Shown piece by piece: positions 27,006 through 35,577 of a DNA stretch of 49,499 nucleotides (its first letter is position 1; the number at the start of each line of letters is the position of its first letter). Under the pieces are notes generated by a model. The model did not search any database and was not told the DNA's origin. It was given only the letters and a program-made list of their open reading frames with translations. Position numbers and translations under genes: made by a program. This DNA comes from Planctomycetota bacterium. Its GTDB lineage: Bacteria > Planctomycetota > Phycisphaerae > UBA1845. Location: positions 1 to 49,499 of the forward strand of contig JACQXM010000048.1 of assembly GCA_016208685.1 (NCBI GenBank). The letters are read 5' to 3'.

Positions 27006-27490
27006 CCTGGTCCCCCGCTCCGACCGCCGTTCCCCCCGCAAATCCTATGCCGCCACGGGCGGCCGTTCTCCGGGAACGCGGAGCCTCGCACGGTCCTACG
27101 TTGGATTTGCGAGTAGACGGCGGGACGGGTAGCGCGGCAGGGGGCTAGGCGAAGTGGTCGACGGCTGGTCGACCGGGCCGCACAGCACTTCAGCGCGGGC
27201 GAGATCGGCGCCGTGGTGGACGCCCTGAGTGACCCCAGCCTGGTGTTCGCCACGAAGATCGGCAAGGCGGAAGCCCAGAAGGTAGTTGGGGCTGCTGAGC
27301 CAGTAGCCGGGAAGGTACCCCTCCGGAGACTCGGCAGCGCATGCGCGACCCCGCCCGGGTGACCGGGCGGGGCCGCGCCGACAATCAGGGCCACGGGGTG
27401 CTCGACGCACCGACGCGCGAATCCGCGCTGGCGGGAGGGGTGCAGGAGCGGCGACGCCCTGCACGTCAAGTTCCCCTTCCCCGTGCGGTC
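27006..27490. other. Intergenic stretch
   Basis: About 480 bases between two minus-strand genes. It contains a very stable hairpin (27349-27372, listed separately). Open frames on both strands are Pro/Arg-rich, lack ribosome sites and match nothing I recognise. It should include the promoter of the propeller gene. Confidence 0.4.
27349..27372. terminator. Strong GC hairpin, possible terminator
   Basis: CCCCGCCCGG-GTGA-CCGGGCGGGG is a perfect 10-bp stem with a GTGA loop. It lies about 120 bases past the end of the minus-strand gene 27491-27913, so it could end that transcript. No T tract follows on either strand. Confidence 0.4.
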
Positions 27491-27913
27491 TCACGGCCGG
27501 ATGGGCGGGTCGAAGGTGGTCTCTCCCAGCACCGCCTCCGCCCAGGCGCAGTAGATCTGCACCTTGGCGATGTCGTACACGTACGACGGCACGGTTATGC
27601 TCTTGCTGAGCTTGTCCCCCTTGAGCATGCAGCGATTCAGCAGGTAGGTGCCGCCCTTGCTGTCCACGATCTGCCAGTGGGGGTCCGGGGTGTCCGGGGT
27701 CTTGAAGTCATCGGAAAGCGTCAGGACGTGCTTGCCGTCCTTCATCTCGTGCATGACCACTCCGGCGTTGACCTTGGAACCGGAGAAGGCCTTCGTCTTG
27801 TGGACCTCTCCCGCGGCGACGGCCGCCCCCACCGCCGCCAGCGTCATTCCGCCGGCGACCACCAGACTCCTCGCGCGCTCCCACCATCGGTTGCTCATCA
27901 CTTCACGTTCCAC
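27491..27913 (-). CDS. Secreted DM13-like domain protein
   Basis: 140 residues. The GTG at 27913 has GGGAG about 7 bases upstream; an ATG five codons later is possible. A signal peptide (RSLVVAGGMTLAAVGAAVAAG) is followed by a single domain. That domain has the DM13 pattern: FSGSKVNAGVV, then HVLTLSDDFKTPDTPDPHWQIV, and near the end a lone Cys in VQIYCAWAEAVLGE, where DM13 proteins have a conserved Cys. DM13 domains are proposed redox or electron-transfer modules outside the cell. It is divergent from the deaminase gene. Confidence 0.75.
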   Translation of the reverse strand: MEREVMSNRWWERARSLVVAGGMTLAAVGAAVAAGEVHKTKAFSGSKVNAGVVMHEMKDGKHVLTLSDDFKTPDTPDPHWQIVDSKGGTYLLNRCMLKGDKLSKSITVPSYVYDIAKVQIYCAWAEAVLGETTFDPPIRP

Positions 27914-28052
27914 TGCGTTTCTCCCAGGTTCAGGTTACCGGCCGCACGTTGCGACCGTACGTCCCTATGATGCGAAAGGCCCTGCCGGCGTTACGCGCCT
28001 CTCGACCCGCGGACTTGCCGTTCAGCAGCGGCCAACGGACGATAGAGAAGTG

Positions 28053-28526
28053 ATGACTCTGACAGCGCTGATGAATGCAGCGGTGGCCGTCGCGGAGCGC
28101 GGCATGTCGGCCGGGCAGAGCCCGTTCGGGGCCGCCATCGGCCGTACGGACGGTTCGCTGATCGTCGCGGCGCACAACACCGTCCGCGCCGACGGGGACC
28201 CCACGGCCCACGCCGAGGTGAACGCCATCCGCGCCGCGTGCCGCATACTTGGCACCATCGACCTTTCCGGGCACGTGATCGCCAGCACCTGCGAGCCGTG
28301 CCCCATGTGCGCCGCGGCGATCCACTGGGCCCGGCTGGACGCAGTGGTGTTCGGCGCGAGCATTGCGGACGCCGAGGCCGCGGGGTTCCGCGAGCTGTCG
28401 CTGCCCATCGCCGACCTGTACGCGCGGGCCGGAAGTGCCGTGCGCGTGCTGCAACCGACACAGGTCGATGCGTGCCGTGATTTGTTCCGCCGCTGGCTTG
28501 CCGGCCCCGACCCACGGCCGTATTGA
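28053..28526 (+). CDS. Cytidine/guanine-type nucleoside deaminase
   Basis: 157 residues of the zinc CMP/dCMP deaminase family. The active-site motifs HAEVNAIRAA (His plus catalytic Glu) and CEPCPMCAAAIHWAR (two zinc Cys) have correct spacing, and VVFGASIADAEAAGF follows as in guanine deaminases and TadA-like enzymes. It probably deaminates guanine or a related base; tRNA adenosine deamination is less likely because of the isolated context. The start at 28053 is the ATG in front of the conserved domain. Its stop is 60 bases before the next gene. Confidence 0.88.
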   Translation: MTLTALMNAAVAVAERGMSAGQSPFGAAIGRTDGSLIVAAHNTVRADGDPTAHAEVNAIRAACRILGTIDLSGHVIASTCEPCPMCAAAIHWARLDAVVFGASIADAEAAGFRELSLPIADLYARAGSAVRVLQPTQVDACRDLFRRWLAGPDPRPY

Positions 28527-28585
28527 TCACTCCGCGGCGGGCCGCAACGAAGCCGCCCGCGGGCGGCCCTGGCGAACACCAACCC

Positions 28586-29158
28586 GTGATCACGCACCTA
28601 CTGTTCGAAAGTCTCTGGCTGCTGGCCGCCGGCGCCGCGACCGTGGAACTCGTGCTGATCGCCGTCTGGTCGCGGCGGCGCAGCCCGGGAAGTGCGCGGG
28701 TGGCAACGGCGGGCCTCGCGGCCATCCCGTTGCTGATGGTGATCTCCGCAGCCGTGGAGACGCCTCGCGAAGAGGTAACGGCCTTCTGTGGTGAGCTGGC
28801 AATGCTGGTAGAGCATGGCGACCTGGCGGGCATTGAGCGGCGGCTCGCTCCCGAGATCGAGGTCGGCGGGCTGGGCCGGGACGAACTCCTCGCGCGCCTG
28901 AAGACGACGCTCACGCGATACCACGTGTCAGATCCGCACCTGCATGGTTTCGAGGTGGCGGTTCCGCGGGGCGCGCCGGCCGTCGCCCGGTTCGACGCCT
29001 TGTGCCGCGTCCGCGGGTCGGAGCTGGTGTACGAGTGGCTGCCCTCACGCTGGCGGCTGACGCTCCGCCGCGGAGATTCCGGCTGGCTGGTCGCGGCGAT
29101 CGAATCGTTGCCCGTGCCACCGCTGAATCTGGAGGATCCGCGGGACTGGCTGCGGTGA
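28586..29158 (+). CDS. Membrane-anchored protein of unknown function
   Basis: About 190 residues from the GTG at 28586, which leads directly into a hydrophobic helix (LLFESLWLLAAGAATVELVLIAVW) and, after a basic RRR turn, a second one (ATAGLAAIPLLMVISAAV). A TTG at 28523 overlapping the deaminase stop would add 21 polar residues. The rest (about 120 residues) has a helix with EEVTAFCGELAMLVEHGDLAG, then strands ending LTLRRGDSGWLVAAIES, which resembles a SnoaL/NTF2-like cone fold, but this is tentative. Probably co-transcribed with the deaminase. Confidence 0.6.
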   Translation: MITHLLFESLWLLAAGAATVELVLIAVWSRRRSPGSARVATAGLAAIPLLMVISAAVETPREEVTAFCGELAMLVEHGDLAGIERRLAPEIEVGGLGRDELLARLKTTLTRYHVSDPHLHGFEVAVPRGAPAVARFDALCRVRGSELVYEWLPSRWRLTLRRGDSGWLVAAIESLPVPPLNLEDPRDWLR

Positions 29159-29219
29159 GCGACGCAGAACGCGGCCCCCCGCGCCAACCGGGACTCGATG
29201 TGTGCCGGAGTCACCTGCA

Positions 29220-29768
29220 TTACGCAGAAGCAGGCGAATCGTTGAACCGACTCCGCTGTTGGCCCGCCACCTCTGCGAATGCCATCGCGTGGCGCACTCC
29301 GCCGAAGCAGCGATACGAGAACGAGTGCGGCGACTTGGGATGTGACCCAACTACCCAGACCACGCCGGACGCGCGGTCATAATCGACACGCTCAACTTCG
29401 GCCCACGAAAGCGTCTGCACCTGGTTACGGTGCCGGATGAGCAGACCGTTGGCAGATAGTACGAATCGGTAAGCACCGCCGCGCCAACGCAGCATGATCC
29501 AATGGGGAATGAGCAAGACTCCCCACGCCACGGTCCGAACCCAAGCCCCCTGAAGCGCTCCGAGGATGACGAAGCCGGCAATGAGGACTGCGGCGATCGC
29601 ACCTGCGGCGCGCTCCAGCGCCGCGTCCGTTCCGAAGACCCGCATCGACTGATCGTACTCGAACCCGCACTCCGGGCAGCGATGCCGTCGTGGCAGCCCG
29701 CGAAGCAGGTATCCGCAAAGGGGGCAACGCAACAGGTTTTCGCCAGTGTCCAAACTCACGTCGGTCAT
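29220..29768 (-). CDS. Zinc-ribbon two-helix membrane protein
   Basis: 182 residues. The N terminus carries a zinc ribbon (CPLCGYLLRGL ... CPECGFEYD). Two membrane helices follow at about 55-100, then a C-terminal part with a PH-like beta pattern (YRFVLSANGLLIRHRN, VERVDYDRASGVVWVVG). Small proteins with this CPxCGYxLxGL ribbon next to membrane helices are common in planctomycete genomes; none has a settled function. Several in-frame starts exist upstream; the ATG at 29768 was chosen because it leads straight into the ribbon. Confidence 0.65.
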   Translation of the reverse strand: MTDVSLDTGENLLRCPLCGYLLRGLPRRHRCPECGFEYDQSMRVFGTDAALERAAGAIAAVLIAGFVILGALQGAWVRTVAWGVLLIPHWIMLRWRGGAYRFVLSANGLLIRHRNQVQTLSWAEVERVDYDRASGVVWVVGSHPKSPHSFSYRCFGGVRHAMAFAEVAGQQRSRFNDSPASA

Positions 29769-29860
29769 AATCCACGTGCCCGCACCCCCAACGAACGACC
29801 CACCGAGGCGCACGCCGAGTGATGCACAGGCTCCAACCGTCGCCGCGCCGCCCACCTCAC

Positions 29861-30457
29861 CTACGCCGTAAAGAACCTGGCCATGACGATGCTGTCGGAG
29901 TATCGGCCGTCGGCGCGGAGGACGTCGCCCTTCAGCCGCCCCTCCTCGACGAAGCCCAGCGACCGATACAGGGCGATGGCGCGGTGATTGTCGTCGAAAA
30001 CCCGCAGGTACATTTTCCGCAGACCCTGGTGCGCGCCCCAACCGACAAGCTGACCAACCAGCGCCCGTCCCAGCCCCAGGCCCCAGAATTCCCGGGACAC
30101 GGCGACGCCGATTTCGGTGTGGTGGGCGTCGCGGCGGAACTTGGGCGGATGCGCGCCGGCCAGGGCCACGATTCGCTCGTCGCTCTCGACGCACAGCAGC
30201 TCAGCTCCCGCCCGGCCCGTGTGTTCGCGTATGAACTCCCGCTCCTGCTCGACGGTGAGGCTCCACTCGCCGGGAAAGTAGTTCAGAAAGTCGCTCTCCT
30301 CGTGCATGCGCGGGAAGAAGGCGCACACCTGCCCCGCATCCGGCTCGACCAGCAGGCGCATGACCGCCGTGCGCCCGTCCTTGAGCGCCACCGGGCGCGG
30401 GAGGGCACGGACGGACGGAGCAACTATGGCCTGGCGATCGTCGGACATGCATCTCAT
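29861..30457 (-). CDS. GNAT family N-acetyltransferase
   Basis: 198 residues from the ATG at 30457, with GGAG six bases upstream. Typical GNAT features: GVAVSREFWGLGLGRALVGQLV (acetyl-CoA loop with G-x-G-x-G/A), LRKMYLRVFDDNHRAIALYRSLGF and EEGRLKGDVLRADGRYSD. The family resembles spermidine/ribosomal N-acetyltransferases (SpeG/RimL). It is divergent from the PilT-like gene. Substrate cannot be read from the sequence. Confidence 0.85.
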   Translation of the reverse strand: MRCMSDDRQAIVAPSVRALPRPVALKDGRTAVMRLLVEPDAGQVCAFFPRMHEESDFLNYFPGEWSLTVEQEREFIREHTGRAGAELLCVESDERIVALAGAHPPKFRRDAHHTEIGVAVSREFWGLGLGRALVGQLVGWGAHQGLRKMYLRVFDDNHRAIALYRSLGFVEEGRLKGDVLRADGRYSDSIVMARFFTA

Positions 30458-30580
30458 TCTATCTCCGGCGGCGGCCTACACACGCCGTTCGGGGCAGGCC
30501 AAGCCCACGTCCCCACGACGCCCGTTCGAGGCAGCCCCATTTCGAGCCGCGCGAACGGCACCCAATCCCGCCGCCAGCGG

Positions 30581-30586
30581 TATAAT
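30581..30586 (+). promoter_or_regulatory. Perfect -10 box next to the pilT-like start codon
   Basis: TATAAT at 30581-30586, with the ATG at 30594. Standard spacing puts the transcription start at or next to the A of the ATG, giving a leaderless mRNA. There is no good -35 hexamer and no ribosome site. Confidence 0.45.
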
Positions 30587-30593
30587 CCCGCGT

Positions 30594-31745
30594 ATGGCAT
30601 TGACCAGAGCCGCGTTAGCCTGCGGAACCGCCGATATTCACGCCCTCCTCCTCCTTGCCGCCGAGCGGGAGGCCTCCGACGTGCACCTTGTTCCCGGGCA
30701 CCCCGCCGTGCTGCGCGTGCACGGCCAGCTCGTACCACTGGCCGACCCACACGCCGCCCCCCTGGGTGCGTCGCAGGTGCGAAGCATGATTGAGGCGATC
30801 GTGCCGCCGCGACTGGCGGCGGCCCTGCAACCCCCGGCCGCCGACGCGCCCGAGGCCGTGGCGCCCGGCGCACGAAAGAACCTGGATTTCTCCATCTCCC
30901 TCAACCGCGCCGGCCGGCCCTGCCGCTTTCGCGCCAACGCCTACCTGGCCCAGGGCGAATGGTGCGTCTGCCTGCGGCACGTGCCGGAGGAGATTCCGTC
31001 CTTCGAGTGGATGGGTTTTCCCCGCGGACTGGCGGAGCGGCTGGTAGCCTACACCAACGGCCTGGTGATCATCACCGGCGTCACCGGCTCGGGAAAGTCC
31101 ACCACGCTGGCGGCACTGGTGAACCTGCTGAACGAACGCGGCGGCGTGCGGGTGATCACCGTAGAGGAGCCCGTCGAGTACGTGCATGGCCGTATCAGCA
31201 CCAGCGTCATTACCCAGCGCGAAGTCGGCCGCGACGTGGACTCCTTCTACGACGGCCTTAAGTACGGCCTGCGGCAGGACCCTAACGTCATCCTGGTGGG
31301 CGAAATCCGCGACCGCGAAACGGCGCAGATGGCGCTTTCCGCGGCGGAGACCGGGCACCTCATCCTCACCACCCTGCACACCAAGGACGCCAAAGGGGCC
31401 GTCACCCGCTTTGTCGATCTCTTCCCCTATGAGGCCCAGGAGGACGTGCGCACCCAGCTCGCCCTCAGCCTTCGCTCCGTGGTCAGCCAGCATCTGCTGC
31501 CCAGCGCCGCGCCGGGCGAGAAACGCGTGTTGGCGACGGAGGTGATGCACGTCAACCAGCCGGTCCGCATCGGCATCAAATTCGGCAAGATCGAATCGCT
31601 GGACTCGGCCATCCAGACGGGCGTTCGTGACGGACTCCTGACACTCGATGACGACCTGCAACGGCTGCTCACCGCCGGCCGCATCAGCCTGGAAACCGCC
31701 CGGCGCTTCGCCAAGGATGCCGACGGTATCCGTGCCCCGGGGTAA
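30594..31745 (+). CDS. PilT/PilU-like type IV pilus ATPase
   Basis: 383 residues of the GspE/PilT superfamily. The N-terminal PAS-like part starts SDVHLVPGHPAVLRVHG. The ATPase core has Walker A GVTGSGKST (about residue 160), an Asp box TVEEPVEYVH, Walker B VGEIRDRETAQMAL and the His box TGHLILTTLHT. The end reads IESLDSAIQTG, as in PilT; the AIRNLIRE retraction motif of PilT is replaced by a diverged stretch. A twitching/retraction ATPase is most likely. No other pilus genes lie nearby. Confidence 0.88.
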   Translation: MALTRAALACGTADIHALLLLAAEREASDVHLVPGHPAVLRVHGQLVPLADPHAAPLGASQVRSMIEAIVPPRLAAALQPPAADAPEAVAPGARKNLDFSISLNRAGRPCRFRANAYLAQGEWCVCLRHVPEEIPSFEWMGFPRGLAERLVAYTNGLVIITGVTGSGKSTTLAALVNLLNERGGVRVITVEEPVEYVHGRISTSVITQREVGRDVDSFYDGLKYGLRQDPNVILVGEIRDRETAQMALSAAETGHLILTTLHTKDAKGAVTRFVDLFPYEAQEDVRTQLALSLRSVVSQHLLPSAAPGEKRVLATEVMHVNQPVRIGIKFGKIESLDSAIQTGVRDGLLTLDDDLQRLLTAGRISLETARRFAKDADGIRAPG

Positions 31746-31883
31746 ACCGCGCCGAGCGCGCCGCAAGCCGCGGAGCCTGCGGCCGCCCCCGTCGCCGCAC
31801 CGCGCCGCGACCCCGGAAGCATCTACGGCGGCACGTGCCCGTCTTGCGTCCAACGAGCGCTTCGAGTAGCGCAAGGTGCCAGA

Positions 31884-32360
31884 ATGCGACCCACTCTTAC
31901 CGCGATGGCGCTTTCCACCTGCGTGCTGATCGGCTGCAAGGAAGAGCCGGCGGCAACCGTGCCGGCTACGTCGCCGGAGGCGCCGCCCGCGACCGAGGAG
32001 ACGTCCGCGGAGGCCGCGCACCGTGATCGCGAGCCCGGCGCCGATCCATGGGAACAAGCCCGTCACAGGCTCGCCGTGGAGATGCTGGAACCCGCGGACC
32101 GCTGGCTGGTGGTTGAGGAGGCCAGGCAGGGTGCGCCCGGCGCCTGGGCGACAGGCTCGTTTGACCGCGAGCGCAACCGGATCACCATCCGCACGAAGGA
32201 CGTTGAGCGTTTCGCGCTGCACCTGGCGATGGTCCCTGTGGACTGGGAGAAGCTGGTGATCCTCCGCATCGATGGATCAAGCAGCGAACTACGGAAACGC
32301 GAGACATCCGTGCTTCATCTCATGCGCGACGCTCAGCGGCGATGGGTGGTGATCGAATAG
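31884..32360 (+). CDS. Putative lipoprotein
   Basis: 158 residues. The signal peptide MRPTLTAMALSTCVLIGCKEE has a lipobox (LIGC) with the lipid-modified Cys near 19. A Pro/Ala/Glu-rich linker (25-50) leads to a ~100-residue domain (RITIRTKDVERFALHL, RIDGSSSELRKRETS) of unknown type. AAGGTG lies about 7 bases before the ATG. It stands alone, with 138 bases to the pilT-like gene and a convergent gene ending at 32508. Function unknown. Confidence 0.65.
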   Translation: MRPTLTAMALSTCVLIGCKEEPAATVPATSPEAPPATEETSAEAAHRDREPGADPWEQARHRLAVEMLEPADRWLVVEEARQGAPGAWATGSFDRERNRITIRTKDVERFALHLAMVPVDWEKLVILRIDGSSSELRKRETSVLHLMRDAQRRWVVIE

Positions 32361-32507
32361 GAACCGCGCGCATGACGCCCGCGGTAGGCTGTGGGGGCCT
32401 CAACTCGTACCGAGGGTGGCTCCTCGCCGGAGGGTGACGGCACAAAAGGGTCGACAGCGATCGCGAACGCCGCGCGTGCGACATGACGCCGCCTCGCGCC
32501 CCGCGGT

Positions 32508-35500
32508 TCACACACCTGACGCTACCGGCAGAGGAAGCTCGGCGGCCGCGCTCCCGCGCTTCGCGCCTGCGCACGCCGGGCGGCACAGCCGGCCGCGATC
32601 GCGCGTGCGGTAGTAAACGTATCGGCCCAGCGAACGCATCGCCTGGTCACACGACGGATACACCGCCACCCCCCGCTGGCGAAATCCCCGGGCGAACAAT
32701 TCGTAATCGCGACCCGCATCCACCACTACGATAAGCGGCTTTTGGTATTGATCCATCAGGGCCGGAAAGCGGTTCATGAGCGCGTCGCGCGCCGGCCCGG
32801 CCAGTTCCTCCACCGTCGTCTGCAACCGGGGCGTGAACGGCACGATGGACACCACCACGGCGTCCACCTGCGGATCCTCGAGCAGGGCACGGACGCTCTC
32901 CTGATACACCTCCTCGTCGGCCATGGGGTTCAGGTCGAGTGGGTTGCGAACGTTCACCAGGGCACCGAGCCCGGCACGGGCCATGGTTCCCGCCAGACTC
33001 TCGCGCGTGGCGTCGGCAAGCTGCGCCAGTTCCAGCTCGTAGCGCGCCCCCTGGATGCCGTCCGCCATACCCACGGTCTCGAAGCCGGCGTTGCTGATGC
33101 AGCCGATGCGCCGCCCGCGAAGCGGGAAGCCGTGGAACAGCGTGGCAATCTCCACCACCTGCTCGAATTCCTTGAAGGTGTCCGTAACGATCGCCCCCGC
33201 CTGAGCCACGACCGTTTGGCACACGTCATAGTCACCGGCGATGGAGGCGGTATGGCCCGCGGTGGCCGATCGCCCGGACTCCGTCTTGCCCGCCTTGTAG
33301 AAGACCACGACCTTCCCCGCTGCAACCGCGTCCTCCACGGCACGGACAAAGGCCAGGCCGTCGAGGTCGGAGAACCCCTCGACGTAGGCCCCGATGACAT
33401 CAACATCGGTGCGGTCCGCCAGCGCCCGCAGCAGGTCCGACGCCGTCAAGTCGAGCTGGTTTCCGAAGGTGATGGCGAATGCCGGGTTGACGGTCTCCAG
33501 GTTGCTGATACGGGTGATGACAAAGGCGCCGCTTTGCGTCAGCAGCGCCAGCCGGTTGCTGGGATCCCCGCGCCGGGGAGCGAGCTTCTCGGCGGGCACA
33601 AAGAACGTGTCATACCGCCCGGGCCGGGAGCGTACCCCCAGGCAGTTGCCGCCCAGCACCACGGGACCGCGATCCGGGCGGCGGCGCGATTCGACGATGA
33701 CCTCGCGGAGGCGTGCCGCGAGCTCGGCGCTGCTCTCCGTCTCGCCCAGACCGCCGGGGATCAGAATGACCGACGCCACTTTGCCGCTCTGGGTGACCTC
33801 GTCCATGAGCGGCGCGATGTTGCCCGATGCCGCGGCGATCACGAGCAGGTCTACGGGGGCGGGCAGTGCACCCACCGAGGCAGCGCAGCGCACGCCATCG
33901 ATGCTGTCGCTACCCGGCTTGATCACCCAGAGCTGGTCCGGGGGAAACCCGCAGGCACGGATGTTGTCCAGGATGATGCGCCCGAAATTCTCACGCTTCG
34001 AAGAGACTCCCACCACGGCGATGGACTGCGGCTCGAGCATGGCGCCGATCTTCGCGATGGGACGCGACACCGCGGGGCGGGTCAGCTCATCCACCTGAGC
34101 GCGACCATCCAGCGGCACCAGGCGCTGGCGCACAAACGCGAAGGGATTCACCTCCAATTCGCGCAGGCTCGGTCCCTCGTCGCCGCGATAGACGCAAAAC
34201 CGCTTTGCCAGCGCCAGGAAGGCTCGGAAGCAGCGCAGCAATTCGCCGTCGGACACCACGCGGCGGTGCCCCCGGGCCCGTCCGGCGATCACGTCGTACG
34301 CCGCGGTCTTCTGGAAGAGCTCGAAGAACTCCTCGGCGGTGGTGTCTCCGGCCAGGGCCTTGGCCACCGCCGCTCCGGGCCTCATGCGATGGGCCAGGTA
34401 CTCGGTGTCCACGCCGCCCAGCCCGGCGGCCATGATGGCGCCGAACTCCCGCGAGGCGCGGATGCCCACGAAGAGCTCCTGGCCGAAGCCGGATTCGCTG
34501 GGTTCCACGAACTCCACCAGCAGCACGCCGGCGATCCGCGCGCCCCCGGCGCTGTGCCGTTCGACCATGGCGCGGATTTCCGCGTTGACAACGTCCAGCT
34601 CGTTGGGAACAAAGCGGACCGCACCCGCCTCCGTCTTGTGCACGATGTCCGTGGAAACGATCTTGAGCACTACTCGTTCCCCCGGAAACGCCGCCAGATC
34701 TTCCGCGGAGACCGTCGAGCCGCGATGCACGAAGCGATGCTGCGGAGGGCGGATGGCGCCGACCAGCTCCACCAGTTCATAGACCTCATGCTCATAGAGC
34801 TGTCGTCGGTTCTCAGCCGCCAGCCCCTCGAGCAGTTGCGTGACGGCGCGGGCCTCGGGTTCGGACAGCTCGCTGTCGTCCAGTTCGCCGAAGGAAGGCG
34901 GTGCCACTTTTCCCGGCTGCTCCAGGTCGGCGGGAGGCAGATGATCCAGCCAGTGCCGAACGGCTCGGGGCGTGGCCCCGCAGCGCAGAGCTTCGGTGTA
35001 GAGCCGCGCCGCCTGCCGCCCCAGTCGCAGCGCCCGCTGGTTGATGTCGATAACGCTCCGCCCCTTGGCGGCGAACATCTCCGCCATCGCTTCCTCCAGC
35101 GTGCCCTGGTCGATCCCCAGAACCACCGACCCGGCGCCCAGCATCACGGCGTTGACGGCCCGCGCCGAACCCGCGAAACGCGCCAGGCGGTCGGCGTCGA
35201 TGAGCACATGATCCGCCAGACGCCCGATGCGCTCCAGCACTTCCTCGACCACGGGGTAGTTGGGTATGTTCACGAAGGGCGTGGTGTTGGCGACGATGGT
35301 TCCGCCCTCCCGCAGATACTCCACGTAGCGCAGCGACTCCAACGGTTCCATGGAAAGGACGACGTCCGCCTGCCCGCGTGAGATCAGGTCACTGTAGAGT
35401 TCCGCGTCGGAGATGCGCAGGTGCGATTGTACGGCCCCGCCGCGCTGCGACATGCCGTGCACTTCCGCCTGTTTGACACGCCAGTCCCGACGCAGCGCCG

Positions 35501-35573
35501 CCAGCGAAAGCGCCTCGGCGATGGTGAGAATTCCCTGCCCGCCGACGCCGGCGATGATCACGTTCTGTTGCAT
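32508..35573 (-). CDS. IorB fused to ADP-forming acyl-CoA synthetase (beta and alpha parts)
   Basis: 1021 residues from the ATG at 35573 (GGAGGAG 9 bases upstream). Residues ~1-195 are the indolepyruvate:ferredoxin oxidoreductase beta subunit (IAGVGGQGILTIAEAL, HGMSQRGGAVQSHLRIS). Residues ~230-480 are the ATP-grasp subunit of NDP-forming acyl-CoA synthetase, with phosphohistidine motif DIVHKTEAGAV. Residues ~490-990 are the CoA-binding/ligase subunit (LEPQSIAVVGVSS, GGNCLGV) with the second phosphohistidine motif TAGHTASIAG. Both His are present. IorA/IorB oxidatively decarboxylates aryl- or branched 2-oxoacids to acyl-CoA, and ADP-forming synthetase turns acyl-CoA into acid plus ATP. One polypeptide therefore holds part of step one and all of step two. 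Four bases separate it from iorA. Residues after ~990 are low-complexity. Confidence 0.92.
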   Translation of the reverse strand: MQQNVIIAGVGGQGILTIAEALSLAALRRDWRVKQAEVHGMSQRGGAVQSHLRISDAELYSDLISRGQADVVLSMEPLESLRYVEYLREGGTIVANTTPFVNIPNYPVVEEVLERIGRLADHVLIDADRLARFAGSARAVNAVMLGAGSVVLGIDQGTLEEAMAEMFAAKGRSVIDINQRALRLGRQAARLYTEALRCGATPRAVRHWLDHLPPADLEQPGKVAPPSFGELDDSELSEPEARAVTQLLEGLAAENRRQLYEHEVYELVELVGAIRPPQHRFVHRGSTVSAEDLAAFPGERVVLKIVSTDIVHKTEAGAVRFVPNELDVVNAEIRAMVERHSAGGARIAGVLLVEFVEPSESGFGQELFVGIRASREFGAIMAAGLGGVDTEYLAHRMRPGAAVAKALAGDTTAEEFFELFQKTAAYDVIAGRARGHRRVVSDGELLRCFRAFLALAKRFCVYRGDEGPSLRELEVNPFAFVRQRLVPLDGRAQVDELTRPAVSRPIAKIGAMLEPQSIAVVGVSSKRENFGRIILDNIRACGFPPDQLWVIKPGSDSIDGVRCAASVGALPAPVDLLVIAAASGNIAPLMDEVTQSGKVASVILIPGGLGETESSAELAARLREVIVESRRRPDRGPVVLGGNCLGVRSRPGRYDTFFVPAEKLAPRRGDPSNRLALLTQSGAFVITRISNLETVNPAFAITFGNQLDLTASDLLRALADRTDVDVIGAYVEGFSDLDGLAFVRAVEDAVAAGKVVVFYKAGKTESGRSATAGHTASIAGDYDVCQTVVAQAGAIVTDTFKEFEQVVEIATLFHGFPLRGRRIGCISNAGFETVGMADGIQGARYELELAQLADATRESLAGTMARAGLGALVNVRNPLDLNPMADEEVYQESVRALLEDPQVDAVVVSIVPFTPRLQTTVEELAGPARDALMNRFPALMDQYQKPLIVVVDAGRDYELFARGFRQRGVAVYPSCDQAMRSLGRYVYYRTRDRGRLCRPACAGAKRGSAAAELPLPVASGV

Positions 35574-35577
35574 GGTG

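Noticed and set aside
27042..27480. Possible remnant gene or intron end upstream of the DM13-like gene
   Set aside because: The GTGA-loop hairpin and open frames drew attention, but no intron domain, reverse transcriptase motif or known protein could be seen.
32742..35381. Very long open frame opposite the IorB fusion
   Set aside because: Antisense to well-supported domains; composition (His, Gln, Arg) is typical of shadow frames.
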